This document shows positions 25,628 through 35,997 of a stretch of DNA of 64,000 nucleotides, piece after piece. The stretch is from Mesorhizobium tianshanense (GTDB lineage Bacteria > Pseudomonadota > Alphaproteobacteria > Rhizobiales > Rhizobiaceae): positions 1-64,000 of the forward strand of contig NZ_VLKT01000016.1 in assembly GCF_007830515.1 (NCBI RefSeq), given 5' to 3'. The notes under the pieces were generated by a model. That model made no database searches and was not told the origin of the DNA. It worked only from the letters and a program-made list of their open reading frames with translations. The stretch's first letter is position 1. Every line of letters begins with the position of its first letter. A program made the translations under genes and the position numbers.

Positions 25628-27265
25628 ATGAGTGCTGCATCCTTACGGCGGGCGGTCTGCACGGCCTGTAAGCACGCCAGTCGGCTTGCCGCTGGCCTGT
25701 TGGCCGCGATCATGCTGCTTGCGGCGATTGCCGCGCCAAATCAGGCCTTTGCGCATGCGGCGCTGGTCACAGCCGATCCGGCCGATGGCGCGGTATTGGG
25801 ACAAAGCCCCGCGCACTTCTCGCTGACCTTCAGCGAGCCGGCCTCGCCGCCGGTGCTGACCCTGGTGCGGCCAGACGGGACGGCGGTTCCGCTGACGACC
25901 TTTCGGCTCAACGGCCAGACGGTCGAGATCGACAACTCGCAAACGCTCGGATCCGGCACGCATGTGCTGAGCTGGCGGGTGATTTCCGCCGATGGCCATC
26001 CGGTCGGCGGCTCGGTGCTGTTTTTCATCGGCGCGCCGAGTGCTGCGCCGGCCGTCTCCGAAGCTATCGACCGGGGTTTGCGGTCGGCGATCTGGATCGG
26101 CAAGGTCTTTCTCTATGCCGGCCTCTTTCTCGGCGTCGGCGGCGCCTTTGCCATCGCCTGGCTGGCCAAGGGTGGGCGTTCCGGCCAACGCTTCGCAATC
26201 GCCGCGATGCTGTGCGGACTGGTAGCGGCGCCCTTGTCACTTGGCTTGCAGGGGCTTGACGCGCTCGCCGCGCCGCTTACGCATCTGGCACAGCCGGTTG
26301 TCTGGCAGACCGGACTTGGCACTAGCTTCGGCTGGACGGTGCTGATCGCGCTGGTGGCGCTCGGGCTTGGCCTTTTGTCGCTGGTCGGGCCGCGCGGCGG
26401 TGCAAAACTGTTTGCCCTTGCCGGCTTGGCCGGCGTCGGTGCCGCCCTCGCCACCAGCGGGCATGCAAGTGCCGCCGAACCGCAATGGCTGACGCGCCCG
26501 ATGGTGTTCCTGCACGGCGCCGGCATTGCCTTCTGGGCCGGGGCGCTGGCGCCGCTCGGTCTCGCCATCAGGCGGAGACCGGCCAAGGCCGCGGCTTTTC
26601 TGCGCCGGTTTTCCCAAGCGATCCTACCCGTCGTGGCCGTGCTCGCTGCCACCGGCATCGCGCTGGCTGTCATCCAGGTGCAGGCACCCGCGGCCTTGCT
26701 CGAGATCGCCTATGGCCGGCTGCTGCTGATCAAGCTGGCGCTGCTGTTCTTTCTGTTCACGCTCGCCGCGACCAACCGCTGGAAACTCACCGGTCCGGCC
26801 GAAGCGGGAGAGACGGAAGTACAGAGGAGGCTGGTCCGCTCGATCGGCATTGAAATGCTGATTGTTCTGGCGATCTTCGGCGTTGCCGCCGGCTGGCGCT
26901 TCACGCCGCCGCCGCGCGCCTTGGCGATCGCGGCAGTGCAGCCGGCATCGATCCATATCCACACGCCGAAGGCGATGGCCGACCTCAGCATCACGCCCGG
27001 CCATGTTGGGCCGGTTGCCGCCTCGATAACCATCATGACCGGCGATTTCGGCCCGCTCGACGCAAGCCAGGTGACGCTGGTGCTGTCAAAACCCGACTCC
27101 GGCATCGAGCCGATCAGGCGCGCGGCGACAAAGCCAGGCGACGGCACCTGGCGTGTCGACAGTCTCGTCATCCCGGTTCCCGGCCGATGGACGGCGCGGC
27201 TCGATATCCTCGTCTCGGATTTCGAGATCGTGAAGTTAGAGGCGCCGATCGACATCAGGCCGTGA
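25628..27265 (+). CDS. CopC-CopD fusion (YcnJ-like) copper import protein
   Basis: A 545-residue fusion. After a signal sequence (LLAAIMLLAAIAAPNQAFA) the CopC domain begins HAALVTADPADGAVL and ends near ISADGHPVGGSVLFF, with the N-terminal His as copper ligand. Then come eight or so membrane helices of CopD (about residues 150-420), with His in FLHGAGIAFW. The last 120 residues (from about 425) form a soluble beta-rich domain. It is predicted to move copper across the inner membrane. The start at 25628 is chosen as the ATG nearest the signal sequence. It is the last gene of the copper operon. Confidence 0.9.
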   Translation: MSAASLRRAVCTACKHASRLAAGLLAAIMLLAAIAAPNQAFAHAALVTADPADGAVLGQSPAHFSLTFSEPASPPVLTLVRPDGTAVPLTTFRLNGQTVEIDNSQTLGSGTHVLSWRVISADGHPVGGSVLFFIGAPSAAPAVSEAIDRGLRSAIWIGKVFLYAGLFLGVGGAFAIAWLAKGGRSGQRFAIAAMLCGLVAAPLSLGLQGLDALAAPLTHLAQPVVWQTGLGTSFGWTVLIALVALGLGLLSLVGPRGGAKLFALAGLAGVGAALATSGHASAAEPQWLTRPMVFLHGAGIAFWAGALAPLGLAIRRRPAKAAAFLRRFSQAILPVVAVLAATGIALAVIQVQAPAALLEIAYGRLLLIKLALLFFLFTLAATNRWKLTGPAEAGETEVQRRLVRSIGIEMLIVLAIFGVAAGWRFTPPPRALAIAAVQPASIHIHTPKAMADLSITPGHVGPVAASITIMTGDFGPLDASQVTLVLSKPDSGIEPIRRAATKPGDGTWRVDSLVIPVPGRWTARLDILVSDFEIVKLEAPIDIRP

Positions 27266-27418
27266 GGACAAGCCGGCGGTCCGCAACACAATTCGGCGAG
27301 GCGGTTGACGCGGCCTTGAAGGCCCGTCAATCATCCCGGCAAGAATGGCATCCCGGGTAAAATGGGCATCGCCACAAATCGCCGCCTCAACAAAAGATCC
27401 GAAAGCAGGGAAGAAACG

Positions 27419-28846
27419 ATGGAAAAAGCCGAAATCGGCCTGATCGGCCTTGGCACGATGGGTTCCAACCTGGCACTTAATATCGCCGAGAAGGGGCACC
27501 GCATAGCCGTCTTCAACCGCACCGCCGCGCGTACCGATGCCTTCGTCGAGAATGCCGGGGCGCTGAAGGACATGGTTGTGCCCTGCACCAGCCTTGAGGA
27601 ACTCGCCGCCGCCATCCGGCCGCCGCGGCCGATCATCATCATGGTTCTGGCCGGCAAGCCGGTTGACGAGCAGATCGCGGCGCTGCGCGGCGTGCTGTCG
27701 GCCAACGACATCGTCATCGATGCCGGCAACGCCAATTTCCGCGACACGATGCGGCGCTTTTCCGAGCTTGCCGGCTCGGGCCTCACCTTCATCGGCATGG
27801 GCGTGTCCGGCGGCGAGGAGGGCGCGCGCCATGGACCGTCGATCATGGTCGGCGGCACGGAAGAGTCCTGGAAACGTGTCGAAAAGGTCCTGACCGCCAT
27901 TTCGGCCAAATTCAGGGACGAGCCCTGCGCGGCCTGGCTCGGCACCGATGGCGCCGGGCATTTCGTCAAGACCATCCACAACGGCATCGAATATGCCGAC
28001 ATGCAGATGATCGCCGAGATCTACGGCATCTTGCGCGACGGCCTGGGCATGGGGCCGAAGGAGATCGGCACGGTGTTTGCCGGCTGGAACAAGGGCCGGC
28101 TCAACTCCTATCTGATCGAGATCACCGCCAAGGTGCTGGCCGCGGACGATCCGAAGACCGGCAAGCCGGTGGTCGACATCATCCTCGACCGCGCCGGCCA
28201 GAAGGGGACCGGCAAATGGTCGGTCATCGAGGCGCAGCAGCTCGGCATTCCGGCCACCGCGATCGAGGCTGCGGTGGCCGCGCGCGTGCTGTCATCGATC
28301 AAGGACGAGCGCCTGGCCGCCGAAAAGGCCTATGGCAATGGCGGCGTGACCAAGATTTCCGGAGACAAGGACGCGCTTCTCAACGATCTCGAACTGGCGC
28401 TGTTCGCCGGCAAGATCGCTGCCTACGCGCAGGGCTTCTCGGTGATGAGCGGCGCGTCGAAGGAGTTCAACTGGAACCTGCCGATGCCGACCATCGCCAA
28501 GATCTGGCGGGCCGGCTGCATCATCCGCTCGCAATTGCTGGACACCATGGCGGAAGCCTTCGGCAAGGGCGGGGCGGCCACCAATCTCCTGATGGCGCCG
28601 GCCTTCATTGCGATGATGCAGGAGGCGCATCCATCGCTGCGGCGCATCGTGGCAAGGGCGTCGGAGGCCGGTTCGCCGGTGCCGGCGTTGTCGTCCGCGC
28701 TCGCCTATTTCGACAGCTACCGCCAGGGCCGCGGCACCTCGAACCTGATCCAGGCGCAACGCGATTTCTTCGGCGCGCACGGCTTCGAGCGCATCGACGG
28801 GCCGGGTGCGTTCCATGGCCCGTGGGGTAGCGGGGCGGCGGGTTAG
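27419..28846 (+). CDS. gnd: 6-phosphogluconate dehydrogenase (decarboxylating)
   Basis: A 475-residue enzyme converting 6-phosphogluconate to ribulose 5-phosphate with NADP reduction. Rossmann motif IGLIGLGTMGSNLALNIA at the N terminus; NR in AVFNRTAAR suggests NADP binding; the catalytic regions GMGVSGGEEGARHGPSIM and HFVKTIHNGIEYADMQ are complete; the C terminus is the usual helical domain ending in FHGPWG. The ATG at 27419 follows AGGGAAGAAACG; an upstream extension to 27362 lacks such a site. It is not in an obvious operon. Confidence 0.96.
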   Translation: MEKAEIGLIGLGTMGSNLALNIAEKGHRIAVFNRTAARTDAFVENAGALKDMVVPCTSLEELAAAIRPPRPIIIMVLAGKPVDEQIAALRGVLSANDIVIDAGNANFRDTMRRFSELAGSGLTFIGMGVSGGEEGARHGPSIMVGGTEESWKRVEKVLTAISAKFRDEPCAAWLGTDGAGHFVKTIHNGIEYADMQMIAEIYGILRDGLGMGPKEIGTVFAGWNKGRLNSYLIEITAKVLAADDPKTGKPVVDIILDRAGQKGTGKWSVIEAQQLGIPATAIEAAVAARVLSSIKDERLAAEKAYGNGGVTKISGDKDALLNDLELALFAGKIAAYAQGFSVMSGASKEFNWNLPMPTIAKIWRAGCIIRSQLLDTMAEAFGKGGAATNLLMAPAFIAMMQEAHPSLRRIVARASEAGSPVPALSSALAYFDSYRQGRGTSNLIQAQRDFFGAHGFERIDGPGAFHGPWGSGAAG

Positions 28847-29113
28847 CGCCCCACGTTCGCCATTCAGCGGAATTGCCCACGATCCTGAAAGCTGCCGCCC
28901 GTACTGGCGCCGCTGGAACATCCGATGCTGATGGGTTTGCAGACCGTCCGCTAGAGCGAAAAGGTCATCCCTGACGCTTTCACAATGTGCTCGCTGGACG
29001 ACGCAGTCTTCGTCTGGATCGTCCAAACGTCTGGCCAACATCGTTCCGACCTGCGCCTTTGAAGGCGCAACTCAATGGCCAGACGGCGAAACAGGGCGTG
29101 GCAACGGCCACCA
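28847..29113. other. Intergenic region between convergent genes
   Basis: About 270 bases between the ends of gnd (plus) and a secreted hypothetical gene (minus). No gene, strong hairpin with a T-run, or known element is visible. A segment near 28950 (ctagagcgaaaaggtcatccctgacgcttt) resembles fragments of dispersed rhizobial repeats. Confidence 0.4.
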
Positions 29114-30046
29114 CTACTCCGGCTTCAGCCGCTCAATCCTGATCTCGACCCGGCGGTTGATGTCACCAGCGCCGAGTCGCGCCTCGAATTCGACGGTGCG
29201 TATCAAGCCCGGCGTGGGATCATACGTCACAATGCCGCCCTCGACCACGCTCAGTCCGTCGGCGGTGGCCTGTGCGACGACGGCCTCCGCCTCGGGAACG
29301 TCCAGCCCGCCAGCCTGCGCGGCCAGGGTGGCAAGCTCGGGGCCGAGCGTGTCGCGGGCCGCCTGCGGGTTGGGTGTGATACGCCAGACGAACAGCAGAT
29401 CCTCGCTGCCCTCCTCCCGCCCGCCATAGGTCTCGAGCTTCGATCCCGGCACGAAGAACCACGCCGGAAGATCCAGCCCTTCCGTCACCATCCATGTCGC
29501 GTCCCGGCGGAACGGGCGCAGGTGCGCCACCGAAGTGACCCAGAGCGGGCGCATGACGGCGCCGACTCCGTCGGGCTCGAAGACCGGCAGCAGACGCTCG
29601 ATCGCCGCCGCGGTTGCTCGGTCCGTCAGACCGGGCAGCCGCTCGGCGAACCGGACCTTCACCCGCGCCCAGTCGATTTCCACCGGCGCGCCGAGCCGCA
29701 GCATCTTGAAAGGATAGGTTTCGTTTTCGATCGCTCTGGCGAAAAGGTAGGCGATATCGCGCTCTACATTCTCGACCGCCTGGATCGCACGAATAGAATA
29801 GCTTCCCGTCATCATGTCCGGCGGCTCTTCGCCGGTCAGCCGCAAATGCAGTTCGTGCGTCCATTCCGCGCGCCGCTGGTTGCCGCGGAAGCTATGTTCC
29901 TGGACACTCTGGATGCGAAAGACGATGTCCTCGTCCATAGGCGGGAAGAACCCCAGGCGCACGAGGTCTTCGGAGTTGTCCTGGGCAATCGCTCCGAAGG
30001 CGACGAGGAACGTCAGGACAAAGCCGCACAGTCTGAAAACCGCCAT
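29114..30046 (-). CDS. Secreted protein of unknown function
   Basis: A 310-residue exported protein. It starts with a signal peptide, MAVFRLCGFVLTFLVAFGA, cleaved probably after AIA. The mature part is acidic, with no membrane helix and no cysteine after the signal peptide. It carries EHSFRGNQRRAEWTHELHLR early on, later ATWMVTEGLDLPAWFFVPG, and ends with a region resembling a beta sandwich (TVEFEARLGAGDINRRVEIR). I do not recognise a domain with confidence. It is monocistronic, convergent with gnd, and upstream of the LacI gene on the same strand. Confidence 0.8.
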   Translation of the reverse strand: MAVFRLCGFVLTFLVAFGAIAQDNSEDLVRLGFFPPMDEDIVFRIQSVQEHSFRGNQRRAEWTHELHLRLTGEEPPDMMTGSYSIRAIQAVENVERDIAYLFARAIENETYPFKMLRLGAPVEIDWARVKVRFAERLPGLTDRATAAAIERLLPVFEPDGVGAVMRPLWVTSVAHLRPFRRDATWMVTEGLDLPAWFFVPGSKLETYGGREEGSEDLLFVWRITPNPQAARDTLGPELATLAAQAGGLDVPEAEAVVAQATADGLSVVEGGIVTYDPTPGLIRTVEFEARLGAGDINRRVEIRIERLKPE

Positions 30047-30190
30047 AGGTCATCCTTCCTCCGGTGGGCGAGTAGGGTGGATTACCTATGGGAGGCCGGC
30101 GGCTGTCAAGTTCGGGCTGACCGGCGCCCGGTGGGGCAATGACGCAACGCTCCTGGCCGCCGTGGACGTTCAGCCGGCGACACCATTGCG

Positions 30191-31240
30191 CTAGTCGGAG
30201 CGGCGATAGGCCAGGACCTCGGTCGGCGCGCTCAGGCTCTGCAGTGAGCCAGGTGCGGCGCCGCCGATCCAGCCCAGCACGGAGCGGGCCAGCTCGGCGC
30301 CGGCCAGCCGGAAATCCTCGTTGACGACCAGCAATTCCCTGCGGAACAGATGCAGCAGGTCCGACGACTGCTTGGATACCACGTCGACGTCCCGGCCGAG
30401 CTTGAGGCCGGCGTCCTCGATGCCGGCAACGATGGCGAGTGTCGCGGCGGCGGCGCTGCTGACGAAGCCGTCCGGCCTGACGTCGCGGCGCATCAGCTGC
30501 GCGGTCCTCATCCTGATCTGCTCGATCGAGTGGTCGATCGAAACGGTGTTGAACGGGATCTCGCTGGCGCCGACCTCGCTCAGCGCATCGGTAAAGCCGT
30601 TCAGCGCATGGCGGTGATAGGTCAGCTCGACCGGCGGTGCCAGCAGAGCCAGCCTGCGGCGGCCGATGCCGGCCAGGTGGCGCACGGCTTCGGTCGCAAA
30701 CGCATAGTTGTCGAAATCATGATAGGGATGGATCAGCCCCATATCGGTGCGGCCGTGCGTGGCAAAGGGGATGCCACGCTCCAGCATGTAGCGGGCCCTG
30801 GGGTCGTTGGGCTGGGTGCGCGAAATGATGACGCCGTCGGCAGAGCCGGTTTCCACCAGATAGCGTATAGGGTCCAGGGGATCCTGCGAGCGTGAATAGG
30901 GCGTGACGATCAGGTGATAGGGCGTGTCGGCGATGACTTCCGAGACGCCGTAGATGATGTCCGAGACAAAGCTCATGATCTCGTGCTCGGTGTTGAGCAC
31001 GAGGCTGATGACGTTGGTCTTGCCGGTTCGCAGGCGCACGCCGGCACGGTTGGGACGGTAGCCGATCTGCTTGGCGACGAGCTGGACGCGCCGCCTGGTC
31101 TCGGCGCCGATTTCCGGCGCGTCCTTCAGCGCCCGCGACACGGTGGTGACGCCCAGCCCGGTCATGAAGGCGAGCGTCTTCAGCGTCGGCCGGCCCTGTC
31201 CCGACGCCTCGTCGTCCTTTTCCGTGTGATGTCTATCCAT
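30191..31240 (-). CDS. LacI-family transcriptional regulator of the sugar ABC operon
   Basis: A 349-residue regulator. Residues about 18-70 are the LacI helix-turn-helix with hinge helix (TLKTLAFMTGLGVTTVSRAL, then RRRVQLVAKQIGYRPNRAG). The remainder is a periplasmic-binding-like effector domain with VSDIIYGVSEVIADTPYHL and DGVIISRTQPNDPR. It is divergent to the sugar ABC operon. A 14-bp semi-palindrome occurs 98-111 bases upstream of its start and again 19-32 bases before the binding protein start, so it likely represses both itself and the operon until a sugar binds. Confidence 0.92.
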   Translation of the reverse strand: MDRHHTEKDDEASGQGRPTLKTLAFMTGLGVTTVSRALKDAPEIGAETRRRVQLVAKQIGYRPNRAGVRLRTGKTNVISLVLNTEHEIMSFVSDIIYGVSEVIADTPYHLIVTPYSRSQDPLDPIRYLVETGSADGVIISRTQPNDPRARYMLERGIPFATHGRTDMGLIHPYHDFDNYAFATEAVRHLAGIGRRRLALLAPPVELTYHRHALNGFTDALSEVGASEIPFNTVSIDHSIEQIRMRTAQLMRRDVRPDGFVSSAAAATLAIVAGIEDAGLKLGRDVDVVSKQSSDLLHLFRRELLVVNEDFRLAGAELARSVLGWIGGAAPGSLQSLSAPTEVLAYRRSD

Positions 31241-31337
31241 TCATCCCGCCCGTCAGGCGCATAGCAGTTGCCGTGCAGGCCGGCAATCGGCGATCGCGGC
31301 TTGCCCGCGACTCTCCGCCTGACGAACACCCTATATA

Positions 31338-31351
31338 CTGAAACGTTACAG
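31338..31351. promoter_or_regulatory. LacI-type operator, copy near lacI
   Basis: CTGAAACGTTACAG, an imperfect palindrome centred on CG as in LacI/GalR-type sites. It is the exact reverse complement of the site at 31626-31639. Both lie in the gap between the LacI gene and the operon it faces. Confidence 0.75.
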
Positions 31352-31476
31352 ATTGTCACTTGCCATCGCGCAATGGCTGCTGGCACGGGCTCTTCACGCG
31401 CGACGCGCCGCTCGGCGCAAAGACGTTGGACGTCGGCATGGCCTGGCCGCGGAACGAGGAATTCCACCGAATTTCA

Positions 31477-31504
31477 TGCATTGCAACATCATTCTTGCAA
31501 TGCA
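31477..31504. repeat. Perfect 10-bp inverted repeat in the lacI/ABC intergenic region
   Basis: TGCATTGCAA (31477-31486) and TTGCAATGCA (31495-31504) are perfect inverted repeats with an 8-base spacer. There is no following T-run, so a terminator is unlikely. It lies about 155 bases before the binding protein start and could be a site for a second regulator. Confidence 0.6.
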
Positions 31505-31625
31505 ACCTAGCCTGTTGCGGCGCAGCAGGCAGCAATGCAGGGGCGAATTTGTTCGCATCTCGAAAAAATGTCGAACCGCTCCAATTCTGGGGTTGCGCGC
31601 CTCACGCAATTGCCGTATCGAAAAT

Positions 31626-31639
31626 CTGTAACGTTTCAG
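31626..31639. promoter_or_regulatory. LacI-type operator in the leader of the sugar ABC operon
   Basis: CTGTAACGTTTCAG, the exact reverse complement of 31338-31351. It ends four bases before the GGGAGGAG ribosome binding site of the binding protein gene, so bound repressor would lie at or just past the transcription start. Two copies 275 bases apart could allow DNA looping. Confidence 0.75.
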
Positions 31640-31657
31640 ATTCTGGGAGGAGCCGAA

Positions 31658-32896
31658 ATGCGATACCAATTCATGACCGCTGCGTTGGCAGTGACAACCG
31701 CGCTGCCATTCGCCGGCCCGGCGGCAGCGACGGATCTGGAAGTCACCCATTGGTGGACTTCGGGCGGCGAGGCAGCGGCGGTCGCCGAATTCGCCAAGGC
31801 GTTCGACGCGACAGGCAACCGTTGGGTCGACGGCGCTATCGCCGGCTCCGGCGGCACGGCGCGGCCGATCATGATCAGCCGCATCACTGGCGGCGATCCC
31901 ATGGGCGCGACCCAGTTCAACCACGGCCGGCAAGCGGAAGAATTGGTGGAGGCCGGTTTGATGCGCGACTTGACCGATCTCGCCACCCGGGACAAGTGGA
32001 CGGAAATCGTCCAGCCGAAGAGCCTGCTCGACGGCTGCACCCTCGACGGCAAGATCTATTGCGTGCCGGTCAACATTCACTCCTGGCAGTGGCTGTGGCT
32101 GTCGAACGCGGCCTTCGAAAAGGCCGGCGTGCCGGTGCCGAAGAACTGGAATGAATATGTCGCGGCCGCCCCCGCGCTGGAAAAGGCAGGCATCCAGCCG
32201 CTCGCGGTCGGCGGGCAGCCCTGGCAAGCCTCCGGCGCCTTCGACGTGCTGCTCACGGCGGTCGGCGGTACCGACACCTTCCTGAAGGTCTATCGCGATA
32301 AGGACGCCGAATTCGCCGCCGGGCCCGAGGTCGCCAAGGTGTTCAAGGCCGCGGACGATGCCCGCAAGATGGCGAAGAACACCAATGTACAGGACTGGAA
32401 CCAGGCCACCAATCTCGTCATTACCGGCAAGGCTGGCGGCCAGATCATGGGCGACTGGGCGCAGGGCGAGTTCCAGGTTGCCGGCCAGACCGCGGGCAAG
32501 GACTATACGTGTCTTCCCGGCCTTGGCCTGAACGAGGTCATCGCCACCGGCGGCGACGCCTTCTACTTCCCGCTGTTGCAGGACGCCGAAAAGTCCAAGG
32601 CGCAGGAAGCGCTGGCCGAAACGCTGCTCGATCCCAAGACGCAGGTCGCCTTCAACCTCAAGAAGGGTTCGCTGCCGGTGCGCGGCGATGTCGACCTCGA
32701 GGCGGCGAATGACTGCATGAAGAAAGGGCTCGACATCCTGGCAAAGGGCAGCGTCATGCCCTGGACGGACCAACTGCTGTCGCAGGACACCCAAAAGCAG
32801 AAGGAGGACCTTTTCTCCGAGTTCTTCGCCAAGCCGGACATGACCGTGGAAGAGGCGCAGAAGCGCTTCGCCGATATCGTCGCCTCGGCCGATTGA
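31658..32896 (+). CDS. Sugar ABC transporter substrate-binding protein (CUT1 type)
   Basis: A 412-residue periplasmic binding protein of the glucose/mannose-type CUT1 family. Start at 31658 with ribosome binding site GGGAGGAGCCGAA. Signal peptide MRYQFMTAALAVTTALPFAG, probable cleavage after PAAA. The mature protein starts TDLEVTHWWTSGGEAAAVAE, as in GtsA-like proteins; other blocks are GTARPIMISRITGGDP and HSWQWLWLSNAAFEKAGVPV. It is the first gene of an operon with two permeases, an ATPase and two sugar-converting enzymes. Confidence 0.93.
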   Translation: MRYQFMTAALAVTTALPFAGPAAATDLEVTHWWTSGGEAAAVAEFAKAFDATGNRWVDGAIAGSGGTARPIMISRITGGDPMGATQFNHGRQAEELVEAGLMRDLTDLATRDKWTEIVQPKSLLDGCTLDGKIYCVPVNIHSWQWLWLSNAAFEKAGVPVPKNWNEYVAAAPALEKAGIQPLAVGGQPWQASGAFDVLLTAVGGTDTFLKVYRDKDAEFAAGPEVAKVFKAADDARKMAKNTNVQDWNQATNLVITGKAGGQIMGDWAQGEFQVAGQTAGKDYTCLPGLGLNEVIATGGDAFYFPLLQDAEKSKAQEALAETLLDPKTQVAFNLKKGSLPVRGDVDLEAANDCMKKGLDILAKGSVMPWTDQLLSQDTQKQKEDLFSEFFAKPDMTVEEAQKRFADIVASAD

Positions 32897-32949
32897 CTTT
32901 CGACGAACCGCCTCACTCCCGCCCCTGCGAGCGCAGGGCCGGGAGCTCA

Positions 32950-32968
32950 GGGTCAGGGGTTCTGACCC
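32950..32968. promoter_or_regulatory. Hairpin between binding protein and permease genes
   Basis: GGGTCAG (32950-32956) pairs with CTGACCC (32962-32968) around a 5-base loop. It has no T-run. Hairpins here usually protect the upstream message or lower downstream expression, which fits the need for more binding protein than permease. Confidence 0.5.
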
Positions 32969-33002
32969 GCCCGCCCTTACCCGATCCAGTCCGGTTGTTC
33001 AG

Positions 33003-33896
33003 ATGAGCAAGAGCGAACGCCCCAACCAACTCTTCCGCAACCTCAATGCCAAGGTCGCCTCTATTCCGATGGTCCTCACCGCACTGGTGATCTTCGTCGG
33101 CGGCAGCGCGTGGACGGTGCTCTATTCCTTCACCAATTCGAAGCTCCTGCCGCGGCTGAACTTCGTCGGGCTCGATCAATATTATCGGCTGTGGTCTACG
33201 CCGCGTTGGCTGATCTCCATCGAAAACCTCCTGGTCTACGGCGTGCTGTCGCTGGTGTTTTCTCTCGTCATCGGCTTCATGCTGGCGGCGCTGCTCGACC
33301 AGAAGATCCGTTTCGAGGACACGTTCCGGACGATCTTCCTCTATCCGTTCGCGCTCTCCTTCATCGTCACCGGTCTTGTCTGGCAGTGGCTGCTCAACCC
33401 GGAATTCGGGATCCAGGGAGTGGTGCGCGGCCTCGGCTGGGAAAGCTTCAACTTCGATCCGCTCTACAATTCCAGCATCGTCATCTACGGCATAACGATC
33501 GCCGCGCTCTGGCAAGGCACCGGACTCATCATGTGCCTGATGCTGGCCGGCCTGCGTGGCATCGACGAGGATATCTGGAAGGCAGCGCGGGTGGATGGGA
33601 TACCGATGTGGAAGACCTATCTTTTCATCATCATCCCGATGATGCGACCGGTCTTCGTCACCGCGCTTGTCATCATCGCCGCCGGTATCGTCAAGGTCTA
33701 TGACCTGGTCGTCGCCCAGACCAGCGGCGGTCCCGGCATCGCTTCCGAAGTGCCGGCAAAGTACGTCTACGACTACATGTTCTTCGCCCAGAACCTCGGC
33801 CAGGGCTTCGCCGCCTCGACCATGATGCTGCTGTCGGTGTTGATCGTCATCGTGCCGTGGGCCTATCTCGAATTCGGAGGCAGGAAGCGTGTCTGA
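33003..33896 (+). CDS. Sugar ABC transporter permease 1 (MalF-like)
   Basis: A 297-residue inner-membrane permease of the CUT1 family, with six predicted membrane helices. The coupling motif is EDIWKAARVDGIPMWKTYLFIIIPMM, the EAA loop. Helix patterns IPMVLTALVIFVGGSAWTVLY and FALSFIVTGLVWQWLLNPEF are typical of MalF/UgpA-type permeases. It overlaps the next permease by 8 bases. Confidence 0.94.
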   Translation: MSKSERPNQLFRNLNAKVASIPMVLTALVIFVGGSAWTVLYSFTNSKLLPRLNFVGLDQYYRLWSTPRWLISIENLLVYGVLSLVFSLVIGFMLAALLDQKIRFEDTFRTIFLYPFALSFIVTGLVWQWLLNPEFGIQGVVRGLGWESFNFDPLYNSSIVIYGITIAALWQGTGLIMCLMLAGLRGIDEDIWKAARVDGIPMWKTYLFIIIPMMRPVFVTALVIIAAGIVKVYDLVVAQTSGGPGIASEVPAKYVYDYMFFAQNLGQGFAASTMMLLSVLIVIVPWAYLEFGGRKRV

Positions 33897-34820
33897 CCAT
33901 GCCGTTTCCCTGCCTGCCGGTACGGGCTCTATCGGGCTTGAGGCATCCGGGCCGCGGGGGCCGAAGCCGCGGCATGTGTTCTCGCGCCGCAACATCTTCC
34001 TCTATGGAACGCTCATCGTGGTGGCGCTGTATTATCTCCTGCCGCTCTATGTGATGGTGGTGACGTCGCTCAAGGGCATGCCGGAGATACGCCTCGGCAA
34101 CATCTTCTCGCCGCCGCTCGAAATCACCTTCGAGCCTTGGGTGAAGGCCTGGTCCAGCGCCTGCACAGGCCTCAACTGCGACGGGCTCTCGCGCGGCTTC
34201 TGGAATTCGGTGCGCATCACCGTTCCGTCGGTCATCCTGTCGATCGCGATCGCTTCCGTGAACGGATACGCGCTTGCCAACTGGCGCTTCAAGGGGGCCG
34301 ACACTTTCTTCGTCATCCTGATCGTCGGCGCTTTCATCCCCTATCAGGTGATGATCTATCCGATCGTCATCATCCTGCGCGAGATCGGCCTCTACGGCAG
34401 CCTCAGCGGTCTGGTGATCGTCCATTCCATCTTCGGCATGCCGATCCTGACCCTGTTGTTCCGCAACTATTTCTCCTCCATGCCGGAGGAGCTGTTCCGC
34501 GCGGCGCGCGTCGACGGCGCCGGCTTCTGGGGCATCTATTTCCGGATCATGCTGCCGATGTCGCTGCCGATCTTCGTCGTCGCCATCATCATCCAGGTGA
34601 CCGGCATCTGGAACGACTTCCTGTTCGGCGTCGTCTACACCCGCCCCGACACCTATCCGATGACGGTGCAGCTCAACAACATCGTCAACTCTGTGCAAGG
34701 CGTGAAGGAATACAACGTCAACATGGCCGCCACCATCCTGACCGGCCTCGTACCGCTCGTCGTCTACTTCATTTCCGGCAAGCTCTTCGTGCGTGGCATC
34801 GCCGCCGGCGCGGTGAAAGG

Positions 34821-34824
<4 letters not shown>
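33889..34824 (+). CDS. Sugar ABC transporter permease 2 (MalG-like)
   Basis: A 311-residue permease pairing with the preceding one. N-terminal cytoplasmic stretch, membrane helix FLYGTLIVVALYYLLPLYVMV, then the core with the EAA loop EELFRAARVDGAGFWGIYFRIMLPMS and the segment GIWNDFLFGVVYTRPDTYPM. The C terminus (FVRGIAAGAVKG) is typical of MalG-like permeases. Its start overlaps permease 1, and its stop overlaps the ATPase start by ATGA. Confidence 0.94.
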
Positions 34825-35945
<1,121 letters not shown>

Positions 35946-35997
35946 TACCCAAGAAATTCACCTCAGCACATCCATCCCCAGAGAACGGACAGAGACG

